From: Caulobacter sp. Root1455
GTDB lineage: Bacteria; Pseudomonadota; Alphaproteobacteria; Caulobacterales; Caulobacteraceae
Assembly: GCF_001426905.1 (NCBI RefSeq)
Contig: NZ_LMFQ01000024.1
Location: 719,256-783,255 of the forward strand
Direction of reading: 5' to 3'
Length of the DNA: 64,000 bases
Shown: piece by piece, positions 1 to 7,830 of the stretch
Position numbering within the stretch: the first letter of the stretch is position 1
How the letters are laid out: the number at the start of each line of letters is the position of its first letter
Notes under the pieces: generated by a model
What the model was told of the DNA's origin: nothing
The model's input: only the letters and a program-made list of their open reading frames with translations
Database searches by the model: none
Made by a program: the position numbers and the translations under genes

Positions 1-10
1 CGGTAATCCC

Positions 11-994
11 GTGATCCATCTCCTGCTCGACGTGCCGCAGCGGGTCGTGCCGTTCTTCCTGCTGGTCGCGGCGGGCGTCACCCTGGCTCGGTTGCGGCTG
101 TTCGACGCCCGGATGTCGGCGGGCCTGTCGAACTATGTCTACTGGATCGGCTTTCCGGCCCTGCTGGTGCACTCGCTGTCGCGGGTCGGCGCGCCCGACC
201 GCGCCCTGGCCCTGGGCCTGGCGACCTACGGCGCCTGCGCCCTGCTGGTCGTGGCCCTGATGGTCGCCATCGGCGTCGCCCTGCGCTGGACGCGCGAGGA
301 GCGGGCGGGCGGCTCGCTGTCGGCCAGCCTGGGCAACAGCGCCTTCCTCGGCCTGCCGATCGCCGCCGCCGTGCTGGGCCCCGAGGCCGCCCGTCTTTCG
401 GCCGGCGCGGTCGCGGTGGACTTCGTGGTCGTCGCGGCCGTCGGGGTGGGCCTGCTGGGCTGGGCGGGCGGGCGCTCGACCTGGCGCTCGCTGATGCAGG
501 CCCTGCGCAATCCGGTCGTGCTGGCGGCCATGACCGGTTCGGCCATGGCTCTGCTGGGCCTGTCCCTGCCCGGCGTCCTCGACCGGGCCGTGGCCGCCGC
601 CGCCGCTTCCGGCAGCCCCGTGGCCCTGGTCGCCCTGGGCGTCGCCCTGGGCCTGACGGGCCTTCCGGCAGCCGGAGTCCCTTGCGAGCCGGCCGAGGGG
701 GAGCCCGCGCCGATCCCGCGCTGGACGCCGATCATCGTCGCGGCCGTCGGCAAGCTGCTGCTCATGCCCGCCCTGGCCTGGTTCGCCACCGGCCTGGTGG
801 ACGCGCCCCTGGCCTTCCGCCTGGGCGCGACCTTGCTGGCCGCCACGCCCACGGCGGTCAACGTCTTCATCCAGACCAAGGCCTACAGCGTGTTCGAGCG
901 CGGCGGGGCGCGGATCGTGGCTCTGACCACCGCGGTCTCGTGCGTCAGCCTGTCGGCGATCGCGATCCTGCTGGAGCGATATGCCGGGACCTGA
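11..994 (+). CDS. AEC-family (auxin efflux carrier-like) permease
   Basis: Integral inner-membrane transporter of the AEC/BART superfamily, probably exporting or importing a small organic anion; the substrate cannot be read from the sequence. The 327-residue product is almost entirely hydrophobic helices arranged as two halves around a more polar central segment (about residues 215-240), the usual length and plan for this family. The second half carries the small-residue-rich, proline-broken helix typical of AEC proteins (LLAATPTAVNVFIQTKAY). The start is uncertain: GTG at 11 is the first in-frame start visible, but the frame stays open to the window edge, so the true start may lie upstream. 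It is followed by a 70-bp gap and an unrelated VOC gene on the same strand. Family call is good, substrate unknown. Confidence 0.8.
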   Translation: MIHLLLDVPQRVVPFFLLVAAGVTLARLRLFDARMSAGLSNYVYWIGFPALLVHSLSRVGAPDRALALGLATYGACALLVVALMVAIGVALRWTREERAGGSLSASLGNSAFLGLPIAAAVLGPEAARLSAGAVAVDFVVVAAVGVGLLGWAGGRSTWRSLMQALRNPVVLAAMTGSAMALLGLSLPGVLDRAVAAAAASGSPVALVALGVALGLTGLPAAGVPCEPAEGEPAPIPRWTPIIVAAVGKLLLMPALAWFATGLVDAPLAFRLGATLLAATPTAVNVFIQTKAYSVFERGGARIVALTTAVSCVSLSAIAILLERYAGT

Positions 995-1064
995 CCGCGG
1001 GCCCGCCGACGGGAAACTTCGCGCGAGTTGACCGTTTTACCGCCACGACAGGTGGAGAAGGTCG

Positions 1065-1430
1065 ATGGCATCCGTCCGATACATCGTCACGGACGTCGAC
1101 GCGGCGGTCGCGTTCTATCGAGACAATCTCGATTTCAAGCTCGACAAGCACAATCCGGGCAAGTTCGCCGCGCTGCTGCGCGACGACCTGACGCTGTATC
1201 TCAGCGCCCCGGGCGCGGGGAGCGGCGGTCAGGCGGGCGGTGATCCGAAGCCGGGCGGGTGGAACCGATTCATGATCGTCACGACCGACGTCGACGCGCT
1301 TATCGAGCGGTTGCGCCGGGCTAATGCGAGATTCCGCGGCGAACTCAGCGAGGGCGGCGCCGGCCGCGCCATCCTGGTCGAGGATCCATCGGGCAACGTC
1401 ATCGAGCTGTTCGAGTTCAAGAAGGACTGA
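1065..1430 (+). CDS. VOC (glyoxalase/bleomycin-resistance) family protein
   Basis: Small cytoplasmic protein (121 residues) with the two beta-alpha-beta-beta-beta modules of the vicinal-oxygen-chelate fold. The first module starts with VRYIVTDVDAAVAFYRDNL. The second ends with the characteristic EDPSGNVIELFEF, whose glutamate is a usual metal ligand. Members include glyoxalases, dioxygenases and antibiotic-binding proteins, and nothing here separates these. A GGAG-type Shine-Dalgarno lies upstream of ATG 1065. Its 3' end overlaps the convergent eutC gene by 14 bp, so the two genes share their terminal region. Confidence 0.85.
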   Translation: MASVRYIVTDVDAAVAFYRDNLDFKLDKHNPGKFAALLRDDLTLYLSAPGAGSGGQAGGDPKPGGWNRFMIVTTDVDALIERLRRANARFRGELSEGGAGRAILVEDPSGNVIELFEFKKD

Positions 1431-2208
1431 GCCCGACCGCCCGGTTCATGGGCTCCAGGCGCGCGGCCGTGTCGCTCTCGTCCTTCAGCGCCACCCCGGT
1501 CAGGCCCAGCCGCAAGGCCTCGCGGGCGTGCCAGGCCAGCTTGAACGCCGCCGCCGGATAGCTCAGCCCCTCGGCGCGGATGTTCGAGACACAATTGCGT
1601 TCGGCGTCGCTGCGCCCGACCTTCGGGGCGAAGGTGATGTAGGCCCCCAGGCTGTCGGGCGACGACAGGCCGGGCCGCTCGCCGACCAGCAGGATCACCA
1701 GCCGCGCGCCCAGCAGTTCGCCCACCACGTCGCCCAGCGCCACGCGGGCCTGACGGGCGACGACCACCGGAGCCAGCCGCCAGCCGGCCTCCTCCACCGC
1801 CGGCAGCAGAGCCTCGACCAGAGGCGCGGCGTGGGCGTGGACGGCGGTGCTGGACAGGCCGTCGGCGATCACGATCGCCAGGTCGCAGGCGCCCCGCGTG
1901 CGAGCGACCACGGCGGCGCGTCCGGCGTCCGACAGGGTTCGACCCAGGTCCGGCCGGCGCAGATAGGTCGCCCGGTCCGGGGCGGCGCTGTCGACGATCA
2001 CCGTCTGCGGGCCCAGGGCTTCGATCGCCGCCGCCGTCGCCTCCGCCGCGAACGGGGCGTGGACCGCGTCCCGGGCCTGGACGTGGGCCAGGGCGAAGCC
2101 CAGCACCTCGGAGGTCGGCAAGCTGGACCCCGTCCGGCCCAGGGCGATGCGGGCCGGGGTGTGGCGGCGCAGGGCGGTCCAGGGATCGGGCGTGACGGGC
2201 GCGCTCAT
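1417..2208 (-). CDS. eutC: Ethanolamine ammonia-lyase small (light) subunit
   Basis: Light subunit of adenosylcobalamin-dependent ethanolamine ammonia-lyase, which converts ethanolamine to acetaldehyde and ammonia in the cytoplasm; this subunit helps to form the cobalamin-binding site. The 263-residue product shows the family landmarks: an N-terminal arm with ARIALGRTG, a central DLAIVIADGLSSTAV segment, LVILLVGERPGLSSPDSLG, and the cysteine-containing DAERNCVSNIR near the end. The start is ATG 2208, which overlaps the eutB stop in an ATGA (2205-2208), so translation is probably coupled and the subunits made in fixed ratio. The 3' end overlaps the convergent VOC gene. Confidence 0.95.
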   Translation of the reverse strand: MSAPVTPDPWTALRRHTPARIALGRTGSSLPTSEVLGFALAHVQARDAVHAPFAAEATAAAIEALGPQTVIVDSAAPDRATYLRRPDLGRTLSDAGRAAVVARTRGACDLAIVIADGLSSTAVHAHAAPLVEALLPAVEEAGWRLAPVVVARQARVALGDVVGELLGARLVILLVGERPGLSSPDSLGAYITFAPKVGRSDAERNCVSNIRAEGLSYPAAAFKLAWHAREALRLGLTGVALKDESDTAARLEPMNRAVGLSPS

Positions 2209-3587
2209 CCTCCGGCTCCGGCGGTCAGCAGCGGATGGCCGGCGGCGCGCGGCGCCAGGCGGCCGTCGGCGCCGACGATCCGCGCCCGCTCCAGCCAGGC
2301 CTCGAACTCCGGCGCCCGCTTCAGGCCCAGCAGCTCGCGCACATAGAGGGCGTCGTGGAACGAGGTCGACTGGTAGTTCAGCATGACGTCGTCGGCGCCC
2401 GGCACGCCCATCACGAAGGTGACCCCCGCCGTGGCCAGCAGGGTCAGCAGGCTGTCCATGTCGTCCTGGTCGGCCTCGGCGTGGTTGGTGTAGCAGACGT
2501 CCACGCCCAGCGGGGCGCCCAGCAGCTTGCCGCAGAAATGGTCCTCCAGCCCCGCCCGGATGATCTGCTTGCCGTCGTAGAGGTATTCGGGGCCGATGAA
2601 GCCGACGACGCTGTTGACCAGCAAGGGCTCGAACGCCCGGGCCACGCCGTAGGCGCGCGCTTCCAGCGTCTGCTGGTCCACCCCGTGGTGCGCCCCGGCC
2701 GACAGGGCCGAGCCCTGGCCGGTCTCGAAGTACATGACATTGTCGCCGACCGTGCCCCGACCCAGGGACCGCCCCGCGTCGAGGCCCTCGCGCAGCAGGT
2801 CCAGGGTCATGCCGAAGCTGGCGTTGGCGGCCTGGGTCCCCGCGATCGACTGGAACACCAGGTCGACCGGCGCGCCGCGCTCGATCAGCTGGATCGCCGT
2901 GGTCACGTGGGTCAGGACGCAGGACTGGGTGGGGATCTCGAACCGCCGGATCAGGTCGTCCATCAGCCGGGTCAGGTCGCCCAGCACGTTCAGGCTGTCG
3001 CTGGCCGGATTGATGCCGATCACCGCGTCGCCGCAGCCGTACAGCAGGCCGTCCAGGATCGAGGCGGTGATCCCGGCCGGGTCGTCGGTCGGATGGTTGG
3101 GCTGCAGGCGCACGGCCATGGTCCCCGGCAGACCTATGGTGTTGCGGAAGCGGGTCGTGACCTTGCACTTCGACGCCGCCAGGATCAGGTCCTGGTTGCG
3201 CATCAGCTTGCTGACCGCCGCGGCCATTTCCGGCGTCACGCCCGGCGCCAGGCGCGCCAGGGCGGCGGGCGTGGCCAGCTCCGACAGCAGCCAGTCGCGG
3301 AACTCGCCGACGGTCAGCGACGCGATCGGCGCGAAAGCCGCCGCGTCGTGGCCGTCCAGGATCAGGCGAGTGACCTCGTCGGTCTCGTAGGGGACCAGGG
3401 CCTGGGTCAGGAAGGTCTTCAGCGGCAGCTCGGCCAGGGCGGTCTTGGCGGCGATGCTGTGCTGGGCGCTGGTCGCCGCGATCCCGGCCAGGGCGTCGCC
3501 CGAACGCGGCGGCGAGGCCTTGGCCATCAGGTCGGCCAGGGTCTCGAAGGTCCAGCTCGTTGATCCCAGGGTCGCGCGATAGGCCAT
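2205..3587 (-). CDS. eutB: Ethanolamine ammonia-lyase large (heavy) subunit
   Basis: Catalytic TIM-barrel subunit of ethanolamine ammonia-lyase. It is 460 residues, close to the E. coli protein, and collinear with it. Conserved stretches include LRSGD-type start (here PPRSGDALAGIAA), IGLPGTMAVRLQPN, YGCGDAVIGINPA, CVLTHVTT, YFETGQGSALSAG, GFIGPEYLYDGKQIIRAGLEDHF, and the C-terminal VCYTNHAEADQDDMD and MLNYQSTSFHD. The start at 3587 (MAYRATLGSTSW) is preferred over an in-frame ATG at 3647 because only the shorter form lines up with the family N terminus. No eut shell proteins, EutA reactivase, acetaldehyde dehydrogenase or ethanolamine permease lie nearby, so this is the short, non-microcompartment arrangement. 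Confidence 0.96.
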   Translation of the reverse strand: MAYRATLGSTSWTFETLADLMAKASPPRSGDALAGIAATSAQHSIAAKTALAELPLKTFLTQALVPYETDEVTRLILDGHDAAAFAPIASLTVGEFRDWLLSELATPAALARLAPGVTPEMAAAVSKLMRNQDLILAASKCKVTTRFRNTIGLPGTMAVRLQPNHPTDDPAGITASILDGLLYGCGDAVIGINPASDSLNVLGDLTRLMDDLIRRFEIPTQSCVLTHVTTAIQLIERGAPVDLVFQSIAGTQAANASFGMTLDLLREGLDAGRSLGRGTVGDNVMYFETGQGSALSAGAHHGVDQQTLEARAYGVARAFEPLLVNSVVGFIGPEYLYDGKQIIRAGLEDHFCGKLLGAPLGVDVCYTNHAEADQDDMDSLLTLLATAGVTFVMGVPGADDVMLNYQSTSFHDALYVRELLGLKRAPEFEAWLERARIVGADGRLAPRAAGHPLLTAGAGG

Positions 3588-3693
3588 GACGGCGAAGGTG
3601 GCGCCGATGAGGCCGGCTGGGAAGCGGTCGGCGGGGCCAATGGCCACGCCACCTCAGCTTCGCTCTCTGAACGTTCGCTTTAGCTCAAAAGCC

Positions 3694-3795
3694 TGTCATC
3701 CCGGGCGGAGCGAAGCGTAGACCCGGGACCGCCGGAAACGCAGCGCTCAGGCGTCGGTCCCGGATCTTCGCGCTGCGCGCTCGTCCGGGATGACA
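3694..3795. repeat. REP-like palindromic intergenic element C
   Basis: An 11-bp perfect inverted repeat, TGTCATCCCGG (3694-3704) and CCGGGATGACA (3785-3795), bounds about 100 bp of further internal dyads (for example GACCCGGGACC and GGTCCCGGATC). It fills the 227-bp gap between the alpha/beta hydrolase stop and the eutB start, which read in the same direction. Such elements are normally multicopy in Caulobacter-type genomes; copy number cannot be judged here. It could act as a transcript-processing or attenuation structure between the two genes. Confidence 0.6.
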
Positions 3796-3814
3796 ACCCT
3801 TGAGGAACTTCGCC

Positions 3815-4711
3815 CTAGGCCGGTTGCCGCGCCCGCGCCGCCGCGGCCTTCACCGCCTCGACGAACGCCCCGCGCACGCCCTCGGGCAGGTCGTGCCCCA
3901 TGCCCTCGACAATCCGCAGTTCGGCGCCGGGGATGGTCGCGGCGGTGTCCTTGCCGCCCTCCAGCGGCACCAGCGGGTCGGCGTCGCCATGCAGCACCAC
4001 GGTCGGGGCGGTGATCGTCTCCAGGGCCGCGCGGCGGTCGCCGGACGCGATCACGGCGATCATCTGGCGCAGCACGCCCATCGGCCGATAGGCGCGCTGG
4101 ATGCCGGCCCGCAGCAGCGGCCGCTCGGTCTCGGGGTTCACCGGCCAGGCCGGGCTCTGGATGACGATCTGGGCCTTCAGGGCGTGCTCGACCAAGCCCT
4201 CCAGGTCGGTGGTCGTCGGACGCGCGAACAGCACCGCCTGAGCCTCGGGCGTGGCCGGCGGCACGGCGGGATTGCCGGTGGTCGACATCACCGAGGTCAG
4301 GGACAGCACCTTGTCCGGGCGCCGGGCGGCCAGCATCTGGCCGATCATCCCGCCCATCGACACCCCGGCCACGTGGGCCCGGGCGATGCCCAGGGCGTCC
4401 AGCAGGCTGGCCGCGTCGTCAGCCATGTCGGCCAGCAGATAGGGCGCGCCAGGGTCGCGGCCCTCGGCCAGGGCGCCGAACACCGTCGGCAGGTCGGGTG
4501 TCGGGGCGGCGTCGAACCCGGTCGACAGGCCGATGTCGCGATTGTCGAAGCGCACGACCCGGAAGCCCTCGCCGACCAGCCGCTCGATCAGCGAGACCGG
4601 CCAGCGGGTCAGCTGCTGGCCTAGGCCCATGATCAGCAGCAGCGGCTCGCCGCCTTCCGGGCCATGAGCCTCGTACTCGATCTCGATGCCGTTCGCGGCG
4701 ACCTTGGGCAT
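3815..4711 (-). CDS. Alpha/beta-fold hydrolase
   Basis: Soluble 298-residue serine hydrolase. The nucleophile elbow is GVSMGG (about residue 107), the acid is in HGDADPLVPL and the histidine in GMGHDLP near the C terminus, so the catalytic triad is complete. An oxyanion-loop segment (LLLIMGLGQQL) lies near residue 35, as in epoxide-hydrolase/haloalkane-dehalogenase and 3-oxoadipate-lactonase relatives. Start ATG 4711 has a GAGG Shine-Dalgarno; a longer upstream frame lacks one. It lies upstream of eutBC on the same strand but is separated by a palindromic repeat, so co-transcription is possible rather than shown. Substrate unknown. Confidence 0.85.
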   Translation of the reverse strand: MPKVAANGIEIEYEAHGPEGGEPLLLIMGLGQQLTRWPVSLIERLVGEGFRVVRFDNRDIGLSTGFDAAPTPDLPTVFGALAEGRDPGAPYLLADMADDAASLLDALGIARAHVAGVSMGGMIGQMLAARRPDKVLSLTSVMSTTGNPAVPPATPEAQAVLFARPTTTDLEGLVEHALKAQIVIQSPAWPVNPETERPLLRAGIQRAYRPMGVLRQMIAVIASGDRRAALETITAPTVVLHGDADPLVPLEGGKDTAATIPGAELRIVEGMGHDLPEGVRGAFVEAVKAAAARARQPA

Positions 4712-4840
4712 GGCGCTTCCTCTCGTTGCGCGGCGAAGTCTAACGACTGTTTGACCCGCGCCAAGCCCTTCGCTGCGGGCTTGAACCGACAACGCTGTCA
4801 GCTACGGTGGGACAACGCCCGAACGGGTGCGGGAGGACGC

Positions 4841-5710
4841 ATGTTCAAGATTCTGGCCCTCACCCTGGCGCTCGCCGCCGCGCCCGCCCTCGCCGCCCCG
4901 GCCCCGCCTCTGGTCCTGACCGAGGTCCCCAAGCCCGCCGGCCCGGCGGTCTCGCTGTTCAACGGCCGGGACCTGCGGGACTGGGACGCCTGGCTGGGCT
5001 ATGCCGACCCGGCCCTGACCTACAGGCGGCCCGCCGTCGCCCCGCTCGGCGCCACGCCCCTGGCCGCCGGCATCTTCAAAGCGGTGATCGAGGACGGCCA
5101 GCCGGCGATCTACGTCAACGGCAAGACCTGGGGCAGCCTGGTCCACCGGGGCGCCTTCCACGACTACCACCTGCGGCTCCAGTACAAGTGGGGCGGCGGC
5201 CGCTGGCCGCCGCGCGCGGACCAGGCGCCCAACAACGGCCTGCTCTACCACTCGCACGGCCCGCCCGGCGCGGTCTGGGGCACCTGGAGCCAGGCGGTGG
5301 AGTTCGAGATCATGACCGGCTCGATCGGCATGGTCGTGCCGGTGGGCGAGGGGATCAGCGCCGCCACCACGGCCGTCGACGACCCCGCCCTGATCGCGCC
5401 CAAGCTGCGGTTCGCGCCCGGCGGCCGCGTCCAGACCGTCAAGGGCGGCACGGCGAACTGGAACGTCGAGGCCTACAGCGACGCCGAGAAGCCGGCCGGC
5501 GAATGGAACACCCTGGACCTCTACGTGCTGGGCGACCGTGCCATCCATGTGGTCAACGGCGTGCCGGTCATGGAGGTCCGCGACCTCAAGGCCGACGGCG
5601 CGCCCCTGACCCACGGCGCGATCCAGCTGCAGTCGGAGGGCGCCGAGACCTTCTTCCGCGACATCGTGCTGGAGCCGATCACGACCTTGCCGGAGATCGT
5701 GGCGAAGTAG
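4841..5710 (+). CDS. DUF1080 / 3-keto-disaccharide hydrolase-domain secreted protein
   Basis: Exported 289-residue protein with a clear Sec signal peptide (MFKILALTLALAAAPALAA) followed by a concanavalin/LamG-like jelly roll of the DUF1080 family. Diagnostic pieces are SLFNGRDLRDWDAW at the domain start, NNGLLYHSHGP in the middle, and GAIQLQSEGAETFFRDIVLEPI at the end. DUF1080 domains occur in sugar-acting and 3-keto-glycoside-cleaving proteins, so a periplasmic carbohydrate role is likely but the substrate is not readable. Start ATG 4841 is preceded by GGGAGGACGC. It is monocistronic and ends against a palindromic repeat. Confidence 0.85.
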   Translation: MFKILALTLALAAAPALAAPAPPLVLTEVPKPAGPAVSLFNGRDLRDWDAWLGYADPALTYRRPAVAPLGATPLAAGIFKAVIEDGQPAIYVNGKTWGSLVHRGAFHDYHLRLQYKWGGGRWPPRADQAPNNGLLYHSHGPPGAVWGTWSQAVEFEIMTGSIGMVVPVGEGISAATTAVDDPALIAPKLRFAPGGRVQTVKGGTANWNVEAYSDAEKPAGEWNTLDLYVLGDRAIHVVNGVPVMEVRDLKADGAPLTHGAIQLQSEGAETFFRDIVLEPITTLPEIVAK

Positions 5711-5719
5711 GCGGAAAAC

Positions 5720-5827
5720 CCTCCCCCTGTGGGGGAGGTGTCGGCGCAGCCGACGGAGGGGGAGTTGGCCGAGGTGGGTCTGCTCCCCCCACCGGCGCCT
5801 TCGCGCCGCCTCCCCCACAGGGGGAGG
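5720..5827. repeat. REP-like palindromic intergenic element A
   Basis: Two 19-bp GC-rich palindromes, CCTCCCCCTGTGGGGGAGG (5720-5738) and CCTCCCCCACAGGGGGAGG (5809-5827), are inverted copies of each other and enclose a further dyad, GTCGGCGCAGCCGAC. The element occupies nearly all of the space between two convergent genes (stops at 5710 and 5840), a place where it could form a strong bidirectional transcript-end structure. It resembles dispersed intergenic repeats of Caulobacter-like genomes. Confidence 0.7.
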
Positions 5828-5839
5828 TCCTAAAAATTC

Positions 5840-6487
5840 CTACCCGAACACCGCCACCTTGAAGACCATGTTGGCGATCGCCGCGAAGCCCAGCAGCAGC
5901 AGGCCAAGCGAGACCATGAAGGTGATCGAGACCGGGAACCGGCTCTCACCGTGGATCAAGCCCTGGCGCTTCATGTCCCGCCGGGTGCGGCCCAGCTCGA
6001 TCATGAACTGCACGTGGTGGACCATGCCGACGATCAGCATGGCGATGCCCAGCAACACCAGGGCGATGCCGAAATTGCGCGGCGCCTCGGGATTTGTGAT
6101 CGCCCCCGCGTCGCGAAGCTTGGAGAACACCTGGTAGATCGTGAAGCCGAAGCCGATCAGCGACAGCGAGGTGCGGATCACCGACATCAGCGTGCGGTCG
6201 TCGCTCATCCGCGTGCGCTGGAACGACATGCCCGTGCGGCGCATCGACATCTCGGTGCGGTGGGTCGAAAGGTCGGTCCGAAAGGTCGACAGGTCGGTGC
6301 GGTATTCCGACAGGTCGGTCCGGTGTTCCGACAGCCCGGTGCGCAGGGTCGAGAGCTTGGTGCGATGGGTGGAGTATTCCACCGAGGCGATGTCGGGACT
6401 GGCGCTCACCTGAGGCAGGGGCGGCACGGGCGGCAGCTCGATCCGCGCGGGGCGTTTGGGGGTTTCCTTGGCCGGCTTGTTGGACAT
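5840..6487 (-). CDS. DUF202 membrane protein with ten tandem heptads
   Basis: A 215-residue protein in three parts. Residues 1-40 are polar and proline-rich. Residues 41-110 are ten uninterrupted 7-residue repeats of the form x-R-T-x-(L/M)-S-x (for example HRTDLSE, YRTDLST, QRTRMSD). The rest has three predicted membrane helices (about 106-122, 139-158, 186-212). The last two heptads run into SLIGFGFTIYQ, the signature of the DUF202/YidH family, so the repeat looks like an expansion of the family's own RTxLA motif. Function unknown; probably inner membrane. It is preceded by an untranslated gap to the SGNH gene and ends in the palindromic repeat. Confidence 0.8.
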   Translation of the reverse strand: MSNKPAKETPKRPARIELPPVPPLPQVSASPDIASVEYSTHRTKLSTLRTGLSEHRTDLSEYRTDLSTFRTDLSTHRTEMSMRRTGMSFQRTRMSDDRTLMSVIRTSLSLIGFGFTIYQVFSKLRDAGAITNPEAPRNFGIALVLLGIAMLIVGMVHHVQFMIELGRTRRDMKRQGLIHGESRFPVSITFMVSLGLLLLGFAAIANMVFKVAVFG

Positions 6488-6565
6488 GTCTCACGCATCC
6501 CGGCGAGGTTGGGGTCGGCCCTGAGAGTGCGCGACGCCGCGCGCCAGGGTCCATCCGGATTTCCC

Positions 6566-7774
6566 CTAGTTCGGGCCGACGCCGTTCCCTGAGTCTTTCG
6601 CCGCGCCCTGCGCCGCCAGATAGCCGGCCACCGCCTGGGCCATTGCCCGCGAGGCCCGGGCGTCCGGATGGCGGTTGCGGGGGACCAGCCATCCGGGGTC
6701 GACGCGCACCACCACGTAGGGCAGCCCGGCCTCGTCGAGGACGCGACGCCGCAAGGCGGCTTCCACGGGGGTTTCCGGACGCAGCTGCGGCACCAGGATC
6801 AGCGGCGTGGCGCCGCGCGCGCGGGCCAGGGCGACGGTGTCGGCCAGGGCGGCCCGGCTGGTGGCCACGCCCCGGTCGATGTCGCGCTCGGAGCGATAGG
6901 GGATCGCCCGCCGCGCCACCTCGGCCAGCTTCAGGGACTTGACCGGCGGGCGCCAGGTCAGGTCGGCGTCGAGGTGCGGACGGTCGACGTCAAGGGTCCG
7001 TCGCAGAAGGGCCGGCATGAACAGGGCGACCACCGCCACCGGCCGCCGGTAGCGGGGCCACTCGTCGCGCAGGCGCAGATAGGACTGGTCGGTGGCGTAG
7101 CCCTCGACGGCGAGATTGGCGCTCCGCACCCCGGTCAGGGCCTCGACCTGGGCCGGAAGCGACTCCTCCCAGGTCAGGCCGTGGCCGACCATCACGGACT
7201 CGCCGGTGAACAGGATGGTCGGCCGTTCGGGGTCCACTCGGTCGCCCAGGCGGCGCACCCGATGGCCCGAAGCGTCGAAGGCGTAGGCGATGTCGCGGCC
7301 GCCCAGCCGCCCGACGCCCTGGCGCGAGGGGATGAACACCCAGCCCAGCCGAGGATCGCGCCGCCGCAGCGGCTCGCGCGGCGCGGGCACCTCCTGGGTC
7401 GCCAGCCAGGGCAGGCGCGACAGAAGAAACTCGCTGGCGACCATCGACAGCACCACCGCCAGGCTGATCGGGGCCGCGTCGTAGACCAGTCGCCTGAGCG
7501 TCGTGCGCGCCAGCAGCCTACCGGCCCTGGGCCGCACGCCCAGGATCAGCGCCAGGCCCAGGGCCGCGACCAGCCCGCGCAGGACCGTCAGGATCAGCAC
7601 CTGCCGCTCGCGCGGAATGTAGAAGTCCGGCAGAACATGGCGGTCCAGCCAATGGACGTCGGCCGCGGCGGCCCAGGCGAGCAGGGTCAAGCCAAGCACG
7701 ACCACGACCAGCTCCGCCGCCAGACCACGGGCCCGGGAAGGCGGTGTGACCAGGGATCCAGCCTTCTCAGCCAA
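6566..7774 (-). CDS. Membrane-anchored SGNH/GDSL hydrolase-like protein
   Basis: A 402-residue protein with three N-terminal membrane helices (about residues 20-38, 58-79, 98-118) followed by a soluble SGNH-like domain. Block I is FTGESVMVGHG (Ser193), block II glycine is in NLAVEGYATDQ, and the terminal histidine block reads NRHPDARAS, where the usual acid two residues before the histidine is asparagine. Activity is therefore uncertain. TTG 7774 is chosen as start because GGAGG lies 8 nt before it; the frame is open further upstream without a ribosome site. It is divergent from the ferritin-like/carbamoyltransferase operon, 56 bp away. SGNH proteins are common partners of DUF5989/carbamoyltransferase genes, suggesting a shared role in modifying an exported molecule (inference). 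Confidence 0.7.
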   Translation of the reverse strand: MAEKAGSLVTPPSRARGLAAELVVVVLGLTLLAWAAAADVHWLDRHVLPDFYIPRERQVLILTVLRGLVAALGLALILGVRPRAGRLLARTTLRRLVYDAAPISLAVVLSMVASEFLLSRLPWLATQEVPAPREPLRRRDPRLGWVFIPSRQGVGRLGGRDIAYAFDASGHRVRRLGDRVDPERPTILFTGESVMVGHGLTWEESLPAQVEALTGVRSANLAVEGYATDQSYLRLRDEWPRYRRPVAVVALFMPALLRRTLDVDRPHLDADLTWRPPVKSLKLAEVARRAIPYRSERDIDRGVATSRAALADTVALARARGATPLILVPQLRPETPVEAALRRRVLDEAGLPYVVVRVDPGWLVPRNRHPDARASRAMAQAVAGYLAAQGAAKDSGNGVGPN

Positions 7775-7830
7775 GTGTTGATCCTCCGTCACGGATGATA
7801 TTGGATGCCCCCGAGAAGGGACCCTGCCCC

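Noticed and set aside
226..879. Long arginine/alanine/proline-rich open frames antisense to the AEC gene, and many like it throughout
   Set aside because: High GC makes long open frames on the wrong strand common; these have low-complexity composition, no family motif and no ribosome site.
1417..3168. A 583-codon frame that could be read as a longer EutC or fusion protein
   Set aside because: Only the part after ATG 2208 resembles EutC; the rest is eutB in another frame, and the ATGA overlap explains the start.
3588..3814. A cobalamin riboswitch ahead of eutB
   Set aside because: The gap holds a palindromic repeat; no B12-box-like sequence or expected multi-stem core was seen.
4712..4792. 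N-terminal extension of the alpha/beta hydrolase up to 4792
   Set aside because: No ribosome site, no similarity, and it would overlap the promoter region of the DUF1080 gene; ATG 4711 has GAGG.
6158..6367. Pentapeptide-repeat protein
   Set aside because: The unit is 7 residues with fixed Arg-Thr and Ser, not A(D/N)LxX, and it leads directly into DUF202.
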